Made by a program: the position numbers and the translations under genes. Positions 7,928-14,250 of a stretch of 15,943 bases of DNA are shown piece by piece. The notes under the pieces are model-generated. The model searched no databases, had not been told where the DNA came from, and worked only from the letters and a program-made list of their open reading frames with translations. Origin of the DNA: SFDP01 sp051653625 (GTDB lineage: Bacteria > Bacillota > Clostridia > Lachnospirales > Lachnospiraceae); NCBI GenBank assembly GCA_051653625.1, contig JBOFWM010000088.1:1-15943 (forward strand), given 5' to 3'. Position 1 is the stretch's first letter; the number at the start of each line of letters is the position of its first letter.

Positions 7928-8446
7928 ATGAAAATTAATTTAACAGAATTCTTTCAAAATGATGGAAAGAAAAAAGAGTTTAAAGAAAATGTACCAATGA
8001 GTAGTTTTATTTTTTTAGATGAAGAATATAAAATATATCAAAAAGAACCACTCGTATTTACGATTGCAAATGTTGCAAAGCAAACGGTGCAGGTTTTTGG
8101 AAAATGTAGTATCTCTACAAAAATTCCTTGTAGTAGATGCTTGGAAGAACAAATGATCGATATAGAAGTTACATTTGATCATACGATATCCTCCCCAGAA
8201 AAAATACAATATGATGAAGAACAAGTTGAGGGGCAAGATTTTATGGAAGGGTTCGATCTTCTAACTGATAAAATCTTAATTGAGGAGTTACAACTTTGTT
8301 GGCCTAGTAAAATTTTATGTAATGATTCTTGTAAAGGAATTTGTTTTATATGTGGTCAAAATAAGAATGAAATAGAATGTAATTGTGATGATTTCATTCC
8401 AGATCCAAGATGGATGGGATTGAAAGATATTTTAGAAAATAATTAA
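7928..8446 (+). CDS. yceD: YceD/DUF177 family protein
   Basis: A 172-residue DUF177 protein. The bacterial family is linked genetically to large-subunit rRNA biogenesis and is nearly always encoded just before rpmF (ribosomal protein L32). Two cysteine clusters are clear and suggest zinc binding: CSRC at 68-71 and a C-terminal group at C131, C135, C139, C142, C151 and C153 in the typical CKGICFICGQN context. I chose ATG 7928, preceded by GGGAGA with 5 to 6 bases spacing, because MKINLTEFF is the family's normal beginning. The in-frame ATG 7907 would have its purine stretch touching the start codon. Here rpmF is not next: a terminator and the nfrB-like/wecB pair intervene. The symbol is by family, and function in this organism is inferred. 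Confidence 0.88.
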   Translation: MKINLTEFFQNDGKKKEFKENVPMSSFIFLDEEYKIYQKEPLVFTIANVAKQTVQVFGKCSISTKIPCSRCLEEQMIDIEVTFDHTISSPEKIQYDEEQVEGQDFMEGFDLLTDKILIEELQLCWPSKILCNDSCKGICFICGQNKNEIECNCDDFIPDPRWMGLKDILENN

Positions 8447-8455
8447 TGCAATGAG

Positions 8456-8488
8456 CAGAGTATATGGGAATATATACTCTGTTTTTTT
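8456..8488 (+). terminator. Intrinsic terminator after yceD
   Basis: CAGAGTATAT (8456-8465) pairs perfectly with ATATACTCTG (8472-8481) around a 6-base loop and is followed directly by seven T residues. It starts 9 bases after the yceD stop, closes the pta-yceD transcript and isolates it from the glycosyltransferase operon. Confidence 0.9.
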
Positions 8489-8493
8489 GTGCC

Positions 8494-8517
8494 TTAAAGA
8501 ATAAATTTTAAAGAATA
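8494..8517 (+). repeat. Tandem direct repeat upstream of the nfrB-like gene
   Basis: TTAAAGAATA occurs at 8494-8503 and again at 8508-8517, a period of 14 bases, in the short leader between the yceD terminator and the glycosyltransferase gene. It could be a protein site or chance in AT-rich DNA. I see no well-spaced sigma-A promoter in 8489-8575, although an operon promoter is expected there. Confidence 0.4.
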
Positions 8518-8575
8518 GGTAAATAATAAGAAGAACGTTATTTTACTTACAATTAATATGATATGGAGAATTAAA

Positions 8576-10594
8576 ATGCAAGAAAAAATTTTATATTTAC
8601 TGGGATTAATATTAGTGATTGCATATATAGGGATAGGAATTGATGATGTTATTTGGGACGTTGTTACAATATGGAAAAGAAATAAAGCAAAAAAGCCTAT
8701 ATTAAATTTTCGAGATTTAGAACATATATTACCTAAATTAATAGCTGTAGTAATTGCGGCTTGGAATGAAGAAGATGTATTGTTTGATGTTGTGGAAAAT
8801 ATAATCCTATCTCAACAGTATCCAAAGTCTATGTACCATATTTTTTTAGGAGTATATCCAAATGATAAAGATACAGTTTGTATTGCACAACAATTAGAAT
8901 GCAAATATTTTAATGTACATTGTGTGATCAATGAGCAAGAAGGACCGACTTCAAAAGCACAAAATATAAATTATGTTATTTCTAAAATAAAAGAATTTGA
9001 AAAAGAAAAAAAATGGAAATTTTTATCGATTACAGTCCATGATTCAGAAGATTTAGTACATCCTTACGAAATAAAATTTACGAATTATTTGCTAGAGCAA
9101 TATCCGGCGATACAATTTCCAGTTTTTCCTCTTATAGAGAAACCTACAATTTTTAATTTTTTCAAAAACATAACAACAAATACATATGCAGATGAATTTG
9201 CAGAAAATCATTTTATTACGATGGTTAGTCGCAAAGAGGTTGGTGCTTTTGTTCCCTCAGCTGGGACGGGATTTTCTATTAGAAGAGATACCGTTGATGT
9301 TTTAGGATATCATGTTTTGCCGGAAAATAGCTTAACAGAAGATTATAAGCTTTCTCTTACTTTATATGAAAACGGATTGCATTTGCATTATGTTCTTGAA
9401 AAGTTAGAAAGATTAAATTTTCAAGGTAGAAAACAAATAGAATACATTGCAACACGGTCTTTATTTCCAAATACCTTTAAAGCAGCAGTAAAACAAAAAA
9501 CAAGGTGGACATTAGGCATAACAATGCAATCTCTTGAATTTAAAGATGTGTTTTGTAAAAATATATCTTTTGCAGGAAAATATTCATTGTATCGTGATCA
9601 AAAAGCGAAAATTGCAAATTTAGTATCAGTAATAGGATACTTAGTGCTTATTTATTTTGTCTTATCGCTTTTTATTCCTGTAACGCCTATTTATCCTAAA
9701 TATAGTTTTTCTTGGTATTTGTGTCTAGTTGTTGTAATAATGATGATAGAACGGCAAGTTTTTCGTGGTATATCATTGAAAAATATTTATGGAATGAGAA
9801 GTGTTTTTTTTGGGTGCTTATTTCCGCCTCTAATACCTTTGCGAATTATATGGGGAAATATTATAAATTTTGTTGCAACAATTTCGGCTTATAAACAACT
9901 TGCAAAAGAAAAGAAAAAACATAAAGAAAAAGAAACTCAAATAAAAGTAGAAAAAACAAAAAATATGGAATGGTCTAAAACAAAACATTCATTTCTAGAA
10001 GAAGATATTTTACTAAGATTCCATAGAAGGTTTGGGGATGTATTAGTTGTTAAAAAATATACAGATATTAATACACTTAAGAAGTTTTTAGATAAAAAGA
10101 AGGAGAAAGAGTTTTTAGGTGAAACAATGGTCAAATCAAAAGTCATTACTAAGGAACAGTTTCTAGATGCTTTGATAACCGTTAAAAATGTACCTATCAT
10201 AAGAATGGAATCGTTAGATTTTTATGATTTTTCGAGTGTGAAAAAAGAGTTTACAAAAGAATTTTTGTTGAAATATATGATTTTACCATTATTAAAAACA
10301 AAAAAAGGATATGTCATTGCATATGGAGTTTCATCACCAATTCAGACACAAGCTTTTTTAAAAGAACAGTATAAATTAGATAGTCAGACAGTGTTAGCTC
10401 TTGATGATACAATTTTTGAAGGAATTAGAAAAATTTATAATCAAGAAAAACAATATGAAAAAAATGGTTTCATCAAGTGTTTAGAAAAAGAGCAAATTAC
10501 AGTAGAACAGCTAGTACTTATAAAAAATTATAGAATAGAAAGTAAAGAATCAGAAATTTCGATTGCACATCAAATGGGGATTCATATTTTATAA
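8576..10594 (+). CDS. NfrB-like processive glycosyltransferase with MshEN domain
   Basis: A 672-residue membrane glycosyltransferase. An N-terminal membrane segment (about 5-24) precedes a GT2 domain with VVIAAWNEE (58-66), the acidic HDSED (155-159) that fits the sugar-nucleotide metal site, TED (254-256) and QKTRW (307-311), the QxxRW of processive synthases. Further membrane segments lie at about 348-368, 378-392 and 410-439. After a lysine-rich linker, residues about 478-615 resemble an MshEN (type II secretion ATPase N-terminal) domain, which binds c-di-GMP in relatives. This order matches E. coli NfrB, which makes a ManNAc-based surface glycan. The MshEN motif is degenerate here. ATG 8576 is chosen for the TGGAGA 6 bases upstream; ATG 8558 has none. 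wecB follows after 21 bases and should supply UDP-ManNAc. Substrate and polymer are inferred. Confidence 0.82.
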   Translation: MQEKILYLLGLILVIAYIGIGIDDVIWDVVTIWKRNKAKKPILNFRDLEHILPKLIAVVIAAWNEEDVLFDVVENIILSQQYPKSMYHIFLGVYPNDKDTVCIAQQLECKYFNVHCVINEQEGPTSKAQNINYVISKIKEFEKEKKWKFLSITVHDSEDLVHPYEIKFTNYLLEQYPAIQFPVFPLIEKPTIFNFFKNITTNTYADEFAENHFITMVSRKEVGAFVPSAGTGFSIRRDTVDVLGYHVLPENSLTEDYKLSLTLYENGLHLHYVLEKLERLNFQGRKQIEYIATRSLFPNTFKAAVKQKTRWTLGITMQSLEFKDVFCKNISFAGKYSLYRDQKAKIANLVSVIGYLVLIYFVLSLFIPVTPIYPKYSFSWYLCLVVVIMMIERQVFRGISLKNIYGMRSVFFGCLFPPLIPLRIIWGNIINFVATISAYKQLAKEKKKHKEKETQIKVEKTKNMEWSKTKHSFLEEDILLRFHRRFGDVLVVKKYTDINTLKKFLDKKKEKEFLGETMVKSKVITKEQFLDALITVKNVPIIRMESLDFYDFSSVKKEFTKEFLLKYMILPLLKTKKGYVIAYGVSSPIQTQAFLKEQYKLDSQTVLALDDTIFEGIRKIYNQEKQYEKNGFIKCLEKEQITVEQLVLIKNYRIESKESEISIAHQMGIHIL

Positions 10595-10615
10595 ATATAT
10601 CAGTGGAGAAATAAT

Positions 10616-11713
10616 ATGAAAAAAATAATGTTAGTTTTAGGGACAAGGCCAGAAGCAATTAAGATGTGTCCAATCGTAAATGAGTTAAAAAAAAGAAGAA
10701 TTTTTGATGTATGCATCTGTACCACAGGCCAACATAAGAATATGTTATATCAAGTGTTAGAGGTATTTGACATAACAGTAAATTATGATTTGGAAATTAT
10801 GAAAACAGGACAAACACTTTTTGATATAACGATTAATATATTGTCTGATTTACAAATGATTCTAAAAATAGAAAAACCAGATATTGTATTAGTACATGGT
10901 GATACAACCACCACATTTGTTGCTTCCTTGGCTTGTTTTTATTTGGGTATTAAAATTGGACATGTAGAAGCTGGACTTAGAACGTATAATATAAAATCAC
11001 CATTTCCAGAAGAATTTAATAGGCAAGCAGTAGGGAGTTTGGCAGATATTCACTTCGCGCCAACAAAAAATGCTGCTAATAATTTACTGAAAGAAGGTAA
11101 GAGCAGCAAAAAAATATATATAACAGGGAATACGGCTATAGATGCTTTAAAAGAAACTGTGAGAGAGACATATACACATGAATTATTAGATTGGGCAAAA
11201 GATTCTAGATTGATTCTATTAACAGCGCATAGAAGAGAAAATCTTGGGAAACCTTTAGCTAATATATTCTGTGCAATACGAAATATTGTAGAAGAATTTT
11301 CAGATGTCAAGGTTATTTATCCTATTCATAAAAATCCAATAATAAGGGAACTTGCCGATACTGTTTTAAAGGGAGTGGAAAGAATAAAAATTATAGAACC
11401 TTTAAGTGTAGTAGATTTTCACAATTTTTTAGCGGTTTCATATTTGGTGCTTACAGATAGTGGTGGGATACAAGAAGAGGCACCATCGCTTGGAAAACCT
11501 GTTTTGATTTTACGAGATACAACAGAGCGTCCAGAAGGTGTTGAAGCTGGCACATTAAAGCTAATAGGAACAAAGAAAGAAGGAATTTTTAGAAATTTAC
11601 AATTATTATTAACAGATGAAGAACAATATGCTCGTATGTCAAAAGCTTCTAATCCGTATGGAGATGGATTTGCAAGTAAATATATCGTTGACATTTTAGA
11701 AGAAAGTTTATAA
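10616..11713 (+). CDS. wecB: UDP-N-acetylglucosamine 2-epimerase (non-hydrolysing)
   Basis: A 365-residue cytoplasmic enzyme of normal length that interconverts UDP-GlcNAc and UDP-ManNAc. Diagnostic features are GTRPEAIKM from residue 9, VHGDTTTT (93-100, with D96), GHVEAGLRT (115-123, with E118), PFPEEFNR (129-136, with E132), GNTAIDAL (171-178), TAHRRENLG (203-211), IHKNP around H238, TDSGGIQEEAPSLGKP (280-295) and RPEGVEAGT (305-313). The hydrolysing relatives read differently at several of these places. TGGAGA lies 6 bases before ATG 10616. The gene lies 21 bases behind the NfrB-like synthase and is surely co-transcribed with it, so UDP-ManNAc is probably that synthase's donor; use in teichoic-acid linkage units or capsule is the alternative. 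No terminator is evident after the stop, so transcripts may run into rpmF. The symbol could equally be mnaA. Confidence 0.95.
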   Translation: MKKIMLVLGTRPEAIKMCPIVNELKKRRIFDVCICTTGQHKNMLYQVLEVFDITVNYDLEIMKTGQTLFDITINILSDLQMILKIEKPDIVLVHGDTTTTFVASLACFYLGIKIGHVEAGLRTYNIKSPFPEEFNRQAVGSLADIHFAPTKNAANNLLKEGKSSKKIYITGNTAIDALKETVRETYTHELLDWAKDSRLILLTAHRRENLGKPLANIFCAIRNIVEEFSDVKVIYPIHKNPIIRELADTVLKGVERIKIIEPLSVVDFHNFLAVSYLVLTDSGGIQEEAPSLGKPVLILRDTTERPEGVEAGTLKLIGTKKEGIFRNLQLLLTDEEQYARMSKASNPYGDGFASKYIVDILEESL

Positions 11714-11745
11714 ATATTTATTCTGATAAAAATTATAAATAACGA

Positions 11746-11774
11746 TTGACAAATAACTTGAATATGTATATACT
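11746..11774 (+). promoter_or_regulatory. Strong sigma-A promoter of rpmF
   Basis: A perfect TTGACA (11746-11751), a 17-base spacer and TATACT (11769-11774, 5 of 6). This is the best promoter match in the window. Transcription would start near 11781, giving a leader of about 90 bases before the rpmF start codon. The -10 box is enclosed by a long palindrome. Confidence 0.85.
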
Positions 11775-11783
11775 TATTCAAGT
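11756..11783. promoter_or_regulatory. 28-bp palindrome over the rpmF -10 box, candidate operator
   Basis: ACTTGAATA (11756-11764) and TATTCAAGT (11775-11783) are perfect inverted arms, and the centre GTATATAC (11766-11773) is itself palindromic. Only one pair (11765/11774) breaks the symmetry, so 26 of 28 bases match. The site spans the spacer, the whole -10 and the probable start point. Most of it lies upstream of the transcript, so it should act as DNA, such as a repressor site, and not as an RNA hairpin. The regulator is unknown. Confidence 0.65.
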
Positions 11784-11823
11784 GTGGTTATGAGAAATAA
11801 TCATATACATGTTTTGAATTTTA

Positions 11824-11855
11824 AGAAAGCTTAGCTTTCTGCGAATAGAGCTTTT
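11824..11855 (+). promoter_or_regulatory. Small hairpin in the rpmF leader, with an alternative partner
   Basis: AGAAAGCT (11824-11831) can pair with AGCTTTCT (11833-11840), in practice as a 7-bp stem with a 3-base loop. It can also pair partly with AGCTTTT (11849-11855), which lies just before the ribosome site. The two pairings exclude each other. Whether this regulates L32 synthesis is not shown by sequence alone. Confidence 0.35.
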
Positions 11856-11871
11856 GTAAGGAGGTGTAAGT

Positions 11872-12051
11872 ATGTCTATTTGTCCAAAGAATAAATCTTC
11901 TAAAGCTAGAAGAGATAAAAGAAGAGCAAACTGGAAAATGAGCGCAGCAACATTAGTTAAATGTAGCAAATGTAGCGCATTAATGATTCCACATAGAGTT
12001 TGTAAAAAATGTGGTTCTTACAATAAGAAAGAAATTATATCTGTTGATTAA
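11872..12051 (+). CDS. rpmF: 50S ribosomal protein L32 (bL32)
   Basis: A 59-residue basic protein, the normal length for bL32. It begins MSICPKNKSSKARRDKRRAN, close to the family's MAVPKRKTSKARRDKRRA, then continues WKMSAATLVKC. It carries two Cys-x-x-Cys knuckles, CSKC and CKKC, so it is the zinc-binding C+ form and not the cysteine-free paralogue made under zinc starvation. An extended AAGGAGG (11858-11864) stands 7 bases before ATG 11872, as expected for a highly expressed ribosomal protein. Unlike the usual arrangement it is not directly behind yceD: it has its own promoter, about 90 bases of leader and its own terminator, and so appears to be monocistronic. Confidence 0.96.
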   Translation: MSICPKNKSSKARRDKRRANWKMSAATLVKCSKCSALMIPHRVCKKCGSYNKKEIISVD

Positions 12052-12061
12052 TCAAGAAAAC

Positions 12062-12098
12062 AAAGACTTTTAGGTATTTGCCAAGAAGTCTTTTTTTT
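12062..12098 (+). terminator. Intrinsic terminator after rpmF
   Basis: AAAGACTT (12062-12069) pairs with AAGTCTTT (12086-12093), and an inner GG/CC can extend the stem with mismatches. It is followed by an unbroken run of T to 12098. It lies 10 bases after the rpmF stop. Confidence 0.85.
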
Positions 12099-12124
12099 GT
12101 GCTAATATATAACGTAAAAAAATC

Positions 12125-12153
12125 TTGATTTTTACATAGCAGTTTAGTATATT
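12125..12153 (+). promoter_or_regulatory. Predicted sigma-A promoter of plsX-acpP
   Basis: TTGATT (12125-12130) and TATATT (12148-12153) are 17 bases apart, matching consensus at 4 and 5 of 6. It lies between the rpmF terminator and plsX and would start transcription about 28 bases before the plsX start codon. The 28-bp palindrome of the rpmF promoter is not repeated here. Confidence 0.6.
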
Positions 12154-12188
12154 TAAGTATAGATGATTTTTGGAAAAGGAAACGAAAA

Positions 12189-13199
12189 ATGGCGAAAATA
12201 ACAAAAATTGCACTTGATGCAATGGGTGGAGATCATGCACCAAATGAAATTATTAAGGGTGCAATAGATGCATTAAATGAATGTGATACAGTGAAAATTT
12301 CTTTGGTTGGAAAATTAGACCGTATGCAAGAGGAATTAAAGAAGTATAAATATGATGAATCGAAAATTGAATTAGTGGAAGCAACACAAGTGATTGAAAT
12401 GAGTGAACAACCAGTAATGGCCATTAGACAAAAAAAGGATTCGTCTATTGTCAAAGCATTAAATCTAGTAAAAGAAAAAAAATGTGATGCATTTGTATCA
12501 GCAGGTAGTTCAGGTGCAATATTAGTTGGAGGACAAGTAATAGTTGGAAGAATAAAAGGAGTGGAAAGACCGCCACTTGCACCACTTATTCCAACTGAAA
12601 AAGGAGTATCGCTTTTAGTTGATTGTGGAGCAAATATGGATGCAAAACCACATTATCTTGTTCAGTTTGCAAAAATGGGAACAATATATATGGAGAATAT
12701 AATTGGCAAAAAAAATCCTACAGTTGCCATTGTAAATATTGGAGCAGAAGAAGAAAAAGGGAACGCTTTAGTAAAAGAGACATTTCCGTTGTTAAAAGAG
12801 TGTAAAGATATTAATTTCATTGGCAGTATAGAAGCTAGAGATATTCCAAAGGGAAATGCAGATATAATTGTATGCGATGCATTTGTAGGAAACGTAATTT
12901 TGAAATTATATGAAGGTGTTGGAGCTGTTTTACTTTCAAAAGTAAAAGAAGGAATGATGGCGAGTTTACGTAGTAAAATTGGAGCACTTTTAGTAAAGCC
13001 AGCTCTTAAAAAAACATTGAAATCTTTCAGTTTAGATGAATACGGCGGAGCACCTTTACTTGGATTAAAAGGTTTGGTTGTGAAAACGCATGGTAGTTCA
13101 AAAGCAATAGAAATAAAAAATACAATTTTACAGTGTGTAACATTTACAGAAGAAGAGGTTAATGAAAAAATTATGGAGTCTTTTCTAAATGAACTGTAA
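12189..13199 (+). CDS. plsX: Phosphate acyltransferase PlsX
   Basis: A 336-residue enzyme of standard length that makes acyl-phosphate from acyl-ACP, the first step in the PlsX-PlsY route to phosphatidic acid; it is a peripheral membrane protein. Family signatures are DAMGGDHAP (10-18), FVSAGSSGAILVGG (about 101-114), RPPLAPLIPT (about 126-135), LVDCGANMD (about 142-150), VCDAFVGNVILKLYEG (about 227-242) and YGGAPLLGLKG (about 285-295). AAGGAA precedes ATG 12189 by about 8 bases. The acpP ribosome site begins immediately at its stop codon, so the two are translated from one transcript. The PlsX/ACP pairing joins the enzyme with the carrier of its substrate. A 247-residue opposite-strand frame at 12662-13405 is a shadow. 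Confidence 0.97.
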   Translation: MAKITKIALDAMGGDHAPNEIIKGAIDALNECDTVKISLVGKLDRMQEELKKYKYDESKIELVEATQVIEMSEQPVMAIRQKKDSSIVKALNLVKEKKCDAFVSAGSSGAILVGGQVIVGRIKGVERPPLAPLIPTEKGVSLLVDCGANMDAKPHYLVQFAKMGTIYMENIIGKKNPTVAIVNIGAEEEKGNALVKETFPLLKECKDINFIGSIEARDIPKGNADIIVCDAFVGNVILKLYEGVGAVLLSKVKEGMMASLRSKIGALLVKPALKKTLKSFSLDEYGGAPLLGLKGLVVKTHGSSKAIEIKNTILQCVTFTEEEVNEKIMESFLNEL

Positions 13200-13217
13200 A
13201 TGGAGGAGGAAAATATA

Positions 13218-13448
13218 ATGGAATTTGAAAATCTGAAAAAAATAATAGCAAGTATTTTAAGTGTAGATCCTAATGAAATAACAATGGAATCTACTTTTGC
13301 AGATGATTTAGGAGCAGATTCTTTAGATTTATTCCAAATTGTAATGGGTATAGAAGAGACTTTTGACATTGAGATAAATGCGGAACAAGTAGAATCTATT
13401 ATCACGGTAGGTGAAGCTCTTGAATTATTAAAAAATACTAGAAATTAA
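13218..13448 (+). CDS. acpP: Acyl carrier protein
   Basis: A 76-residue acidic protein, the normal length for ACP. It has the phosphopantetheine motif GADSLDLFQIVMGIEE with the modified serine at S35, and the usual acidic helix after it. It carries growing acyl chains for fatty-acid synthesis and delivers them to PlsX, encoded just upstream. I placed the start at ATG 13218: the ATG at 13200 belongs to the sequence ATGGAGGAGG, which is the ribosome site, and would add an unlikely MEEENI extension. The gap from the plsX stop is 18 bases. A strong terminator follows, separating acpP from rnc. Confidence 0.95.
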   Translation: MEFENLKKIIASILSVDPNEITMESTFADDLGADSLDLFQIVMGIEETFDIEINAEQVESIITVGEALELLKNTRN

Positions 13449-13464
13449 GTTTTAGACTATTTAT

Positions 13465-13497
13465 TTGAAAAGCCCAAATGGGCTTTTCAATGTTTTT
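13465..13497 (+). terminator. Intrinsic terminator after acpP
   Basis: TTGAAAAGCCC (13465-13475) pairs perfectly with GGGCTTTTCAA (13480-13490) around the tetraloop AAAT, followed by TGTTTTT. It begins 16 bases after the acpP stop and 28 bases before the rnc start, so rnc-smc depends on read-through or on a promoter I cannot identify. Confidence 0.88.
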
Positions 13498-13525
13498 AGG
13501 TTAAGAAGAAAGGCATGGTTAATAT

Positions 13526-14230
13526 ATGAAAGCACATTCTCCATCGTATGAATTAGAAAAAAAAATTATATATTCCTTTAAAAATAAAAATTTATTAATG
13601 CAAGCATTAACACATAGTTCTTATGCTAATGAGAGAAAAATTAATAAATATGGAGATTATGAACGGTTAGAATTTTTAGGTGATGCAGTATTAGAATTGA
13701 TCACAAGTGAATTTCTATTTTTGAATAATCAAACAATGACAGAAGGAAAATTGACAAAATTACGTTCATCTATGGTATGTGAACCAGCACTTGCATATTG
13801 TGCCAATGATTTGAATTTAGGAGATTTTCTATTATTGGGTAAAGGTGAGGAGGCAACTGGTGGTAGAAAAAGAGATTCTATACTTTCAGATTGTATGGAA
13901 GCGTTAATTGGAGCGCTCTATCTAGATGGCGGATACGTTGTTGCAAAAGATTTTATACATAAATATATTCTGTCGGATCTTGAAAATAAAATATTATTTT
14001 ATGATAGTAAAACGGTGCTACAAGAAATGATTCAAACAAATGCAAAAGCAAAATTGGTTTATGAATTAATCAGTGAAATCGGACCAGATCATGAAAAAGA
14101 ATTTATTGTACATGCAGTACTTAATCAAAATGTGATTGGAAAAGGAATTGGAAAAACAAAAAAAGCAGCAGAACAAAAAGCTGCATATGAAGCTATTTTA
14201 TATTTAAAAGAGAAAAATAATATGAAATAG
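13526..14230 (+). CDS. rnc: Ribonuclease III
   Basis: A 234-residue double-strand-specific endonuclease that processes rRNA precursors and structured RNAs. The catalytic domain has the signature ERLEFLGDAVLE (46-57, with E49 and D53) and the second acidic pair D122/E125 in SDCMEALIGALYLDGG. The C-terminal double-stranded-RNA-binding domain runs from about 161 to 228, ending in the GKTKKAAEQKAAYEAI helix. ATG 13526 is the only plausible start because an in-frame stop lies 6 bases upstream; AGAAAGG is rather far, about 12 bases. It stands 20 bases before smc, the usual rnc-smc order in Firmicutes. Confidence 0.96.
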   Translation: MKAHSPSYELEKKIIYSFKNKNLLMQALTHSSYANERKINKYGDYERLEFLGDAVLELITSEFLFLNNQTMTEGKLTKLRSSMVCEPALAYCANDLNLGDFLLLGKGEEATGGRKRDSILSDCMEALIGALYLDGGYVVAKDFIHKYILSDLENKILFYDSKTVLQEMIQTNAKAKLVYELISEIGPDHEKEFIVHAVLNQNVIGKGIGKTKKAAEQKAAYEAILYLKEKNNMK

Positions 14231-14250
14231 ATAGAAAGGTTTTGAAATAG

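Noticed and set aside
8489..8575. A c-di-GMP riboswitch (GEMM type) upstream of the nfrB-like gene
   Set aside because: The interval is too short and AT-rich and has none of the conserved GEMM core sequence.
13200..13217. Start of acpP at ATG 13200
   Set aside because: These bases form the ribosome-binding site GGAGGAGG; the carrier-protein start at 13218 gives the standard N-terminus and length.
12662..13405. A 247-codon open frame on the minus strand
   Set aside because: It is antisense to plsX and acpP, both unmistakable, and its translation is Ser/Phe/Ile-rich without family features.
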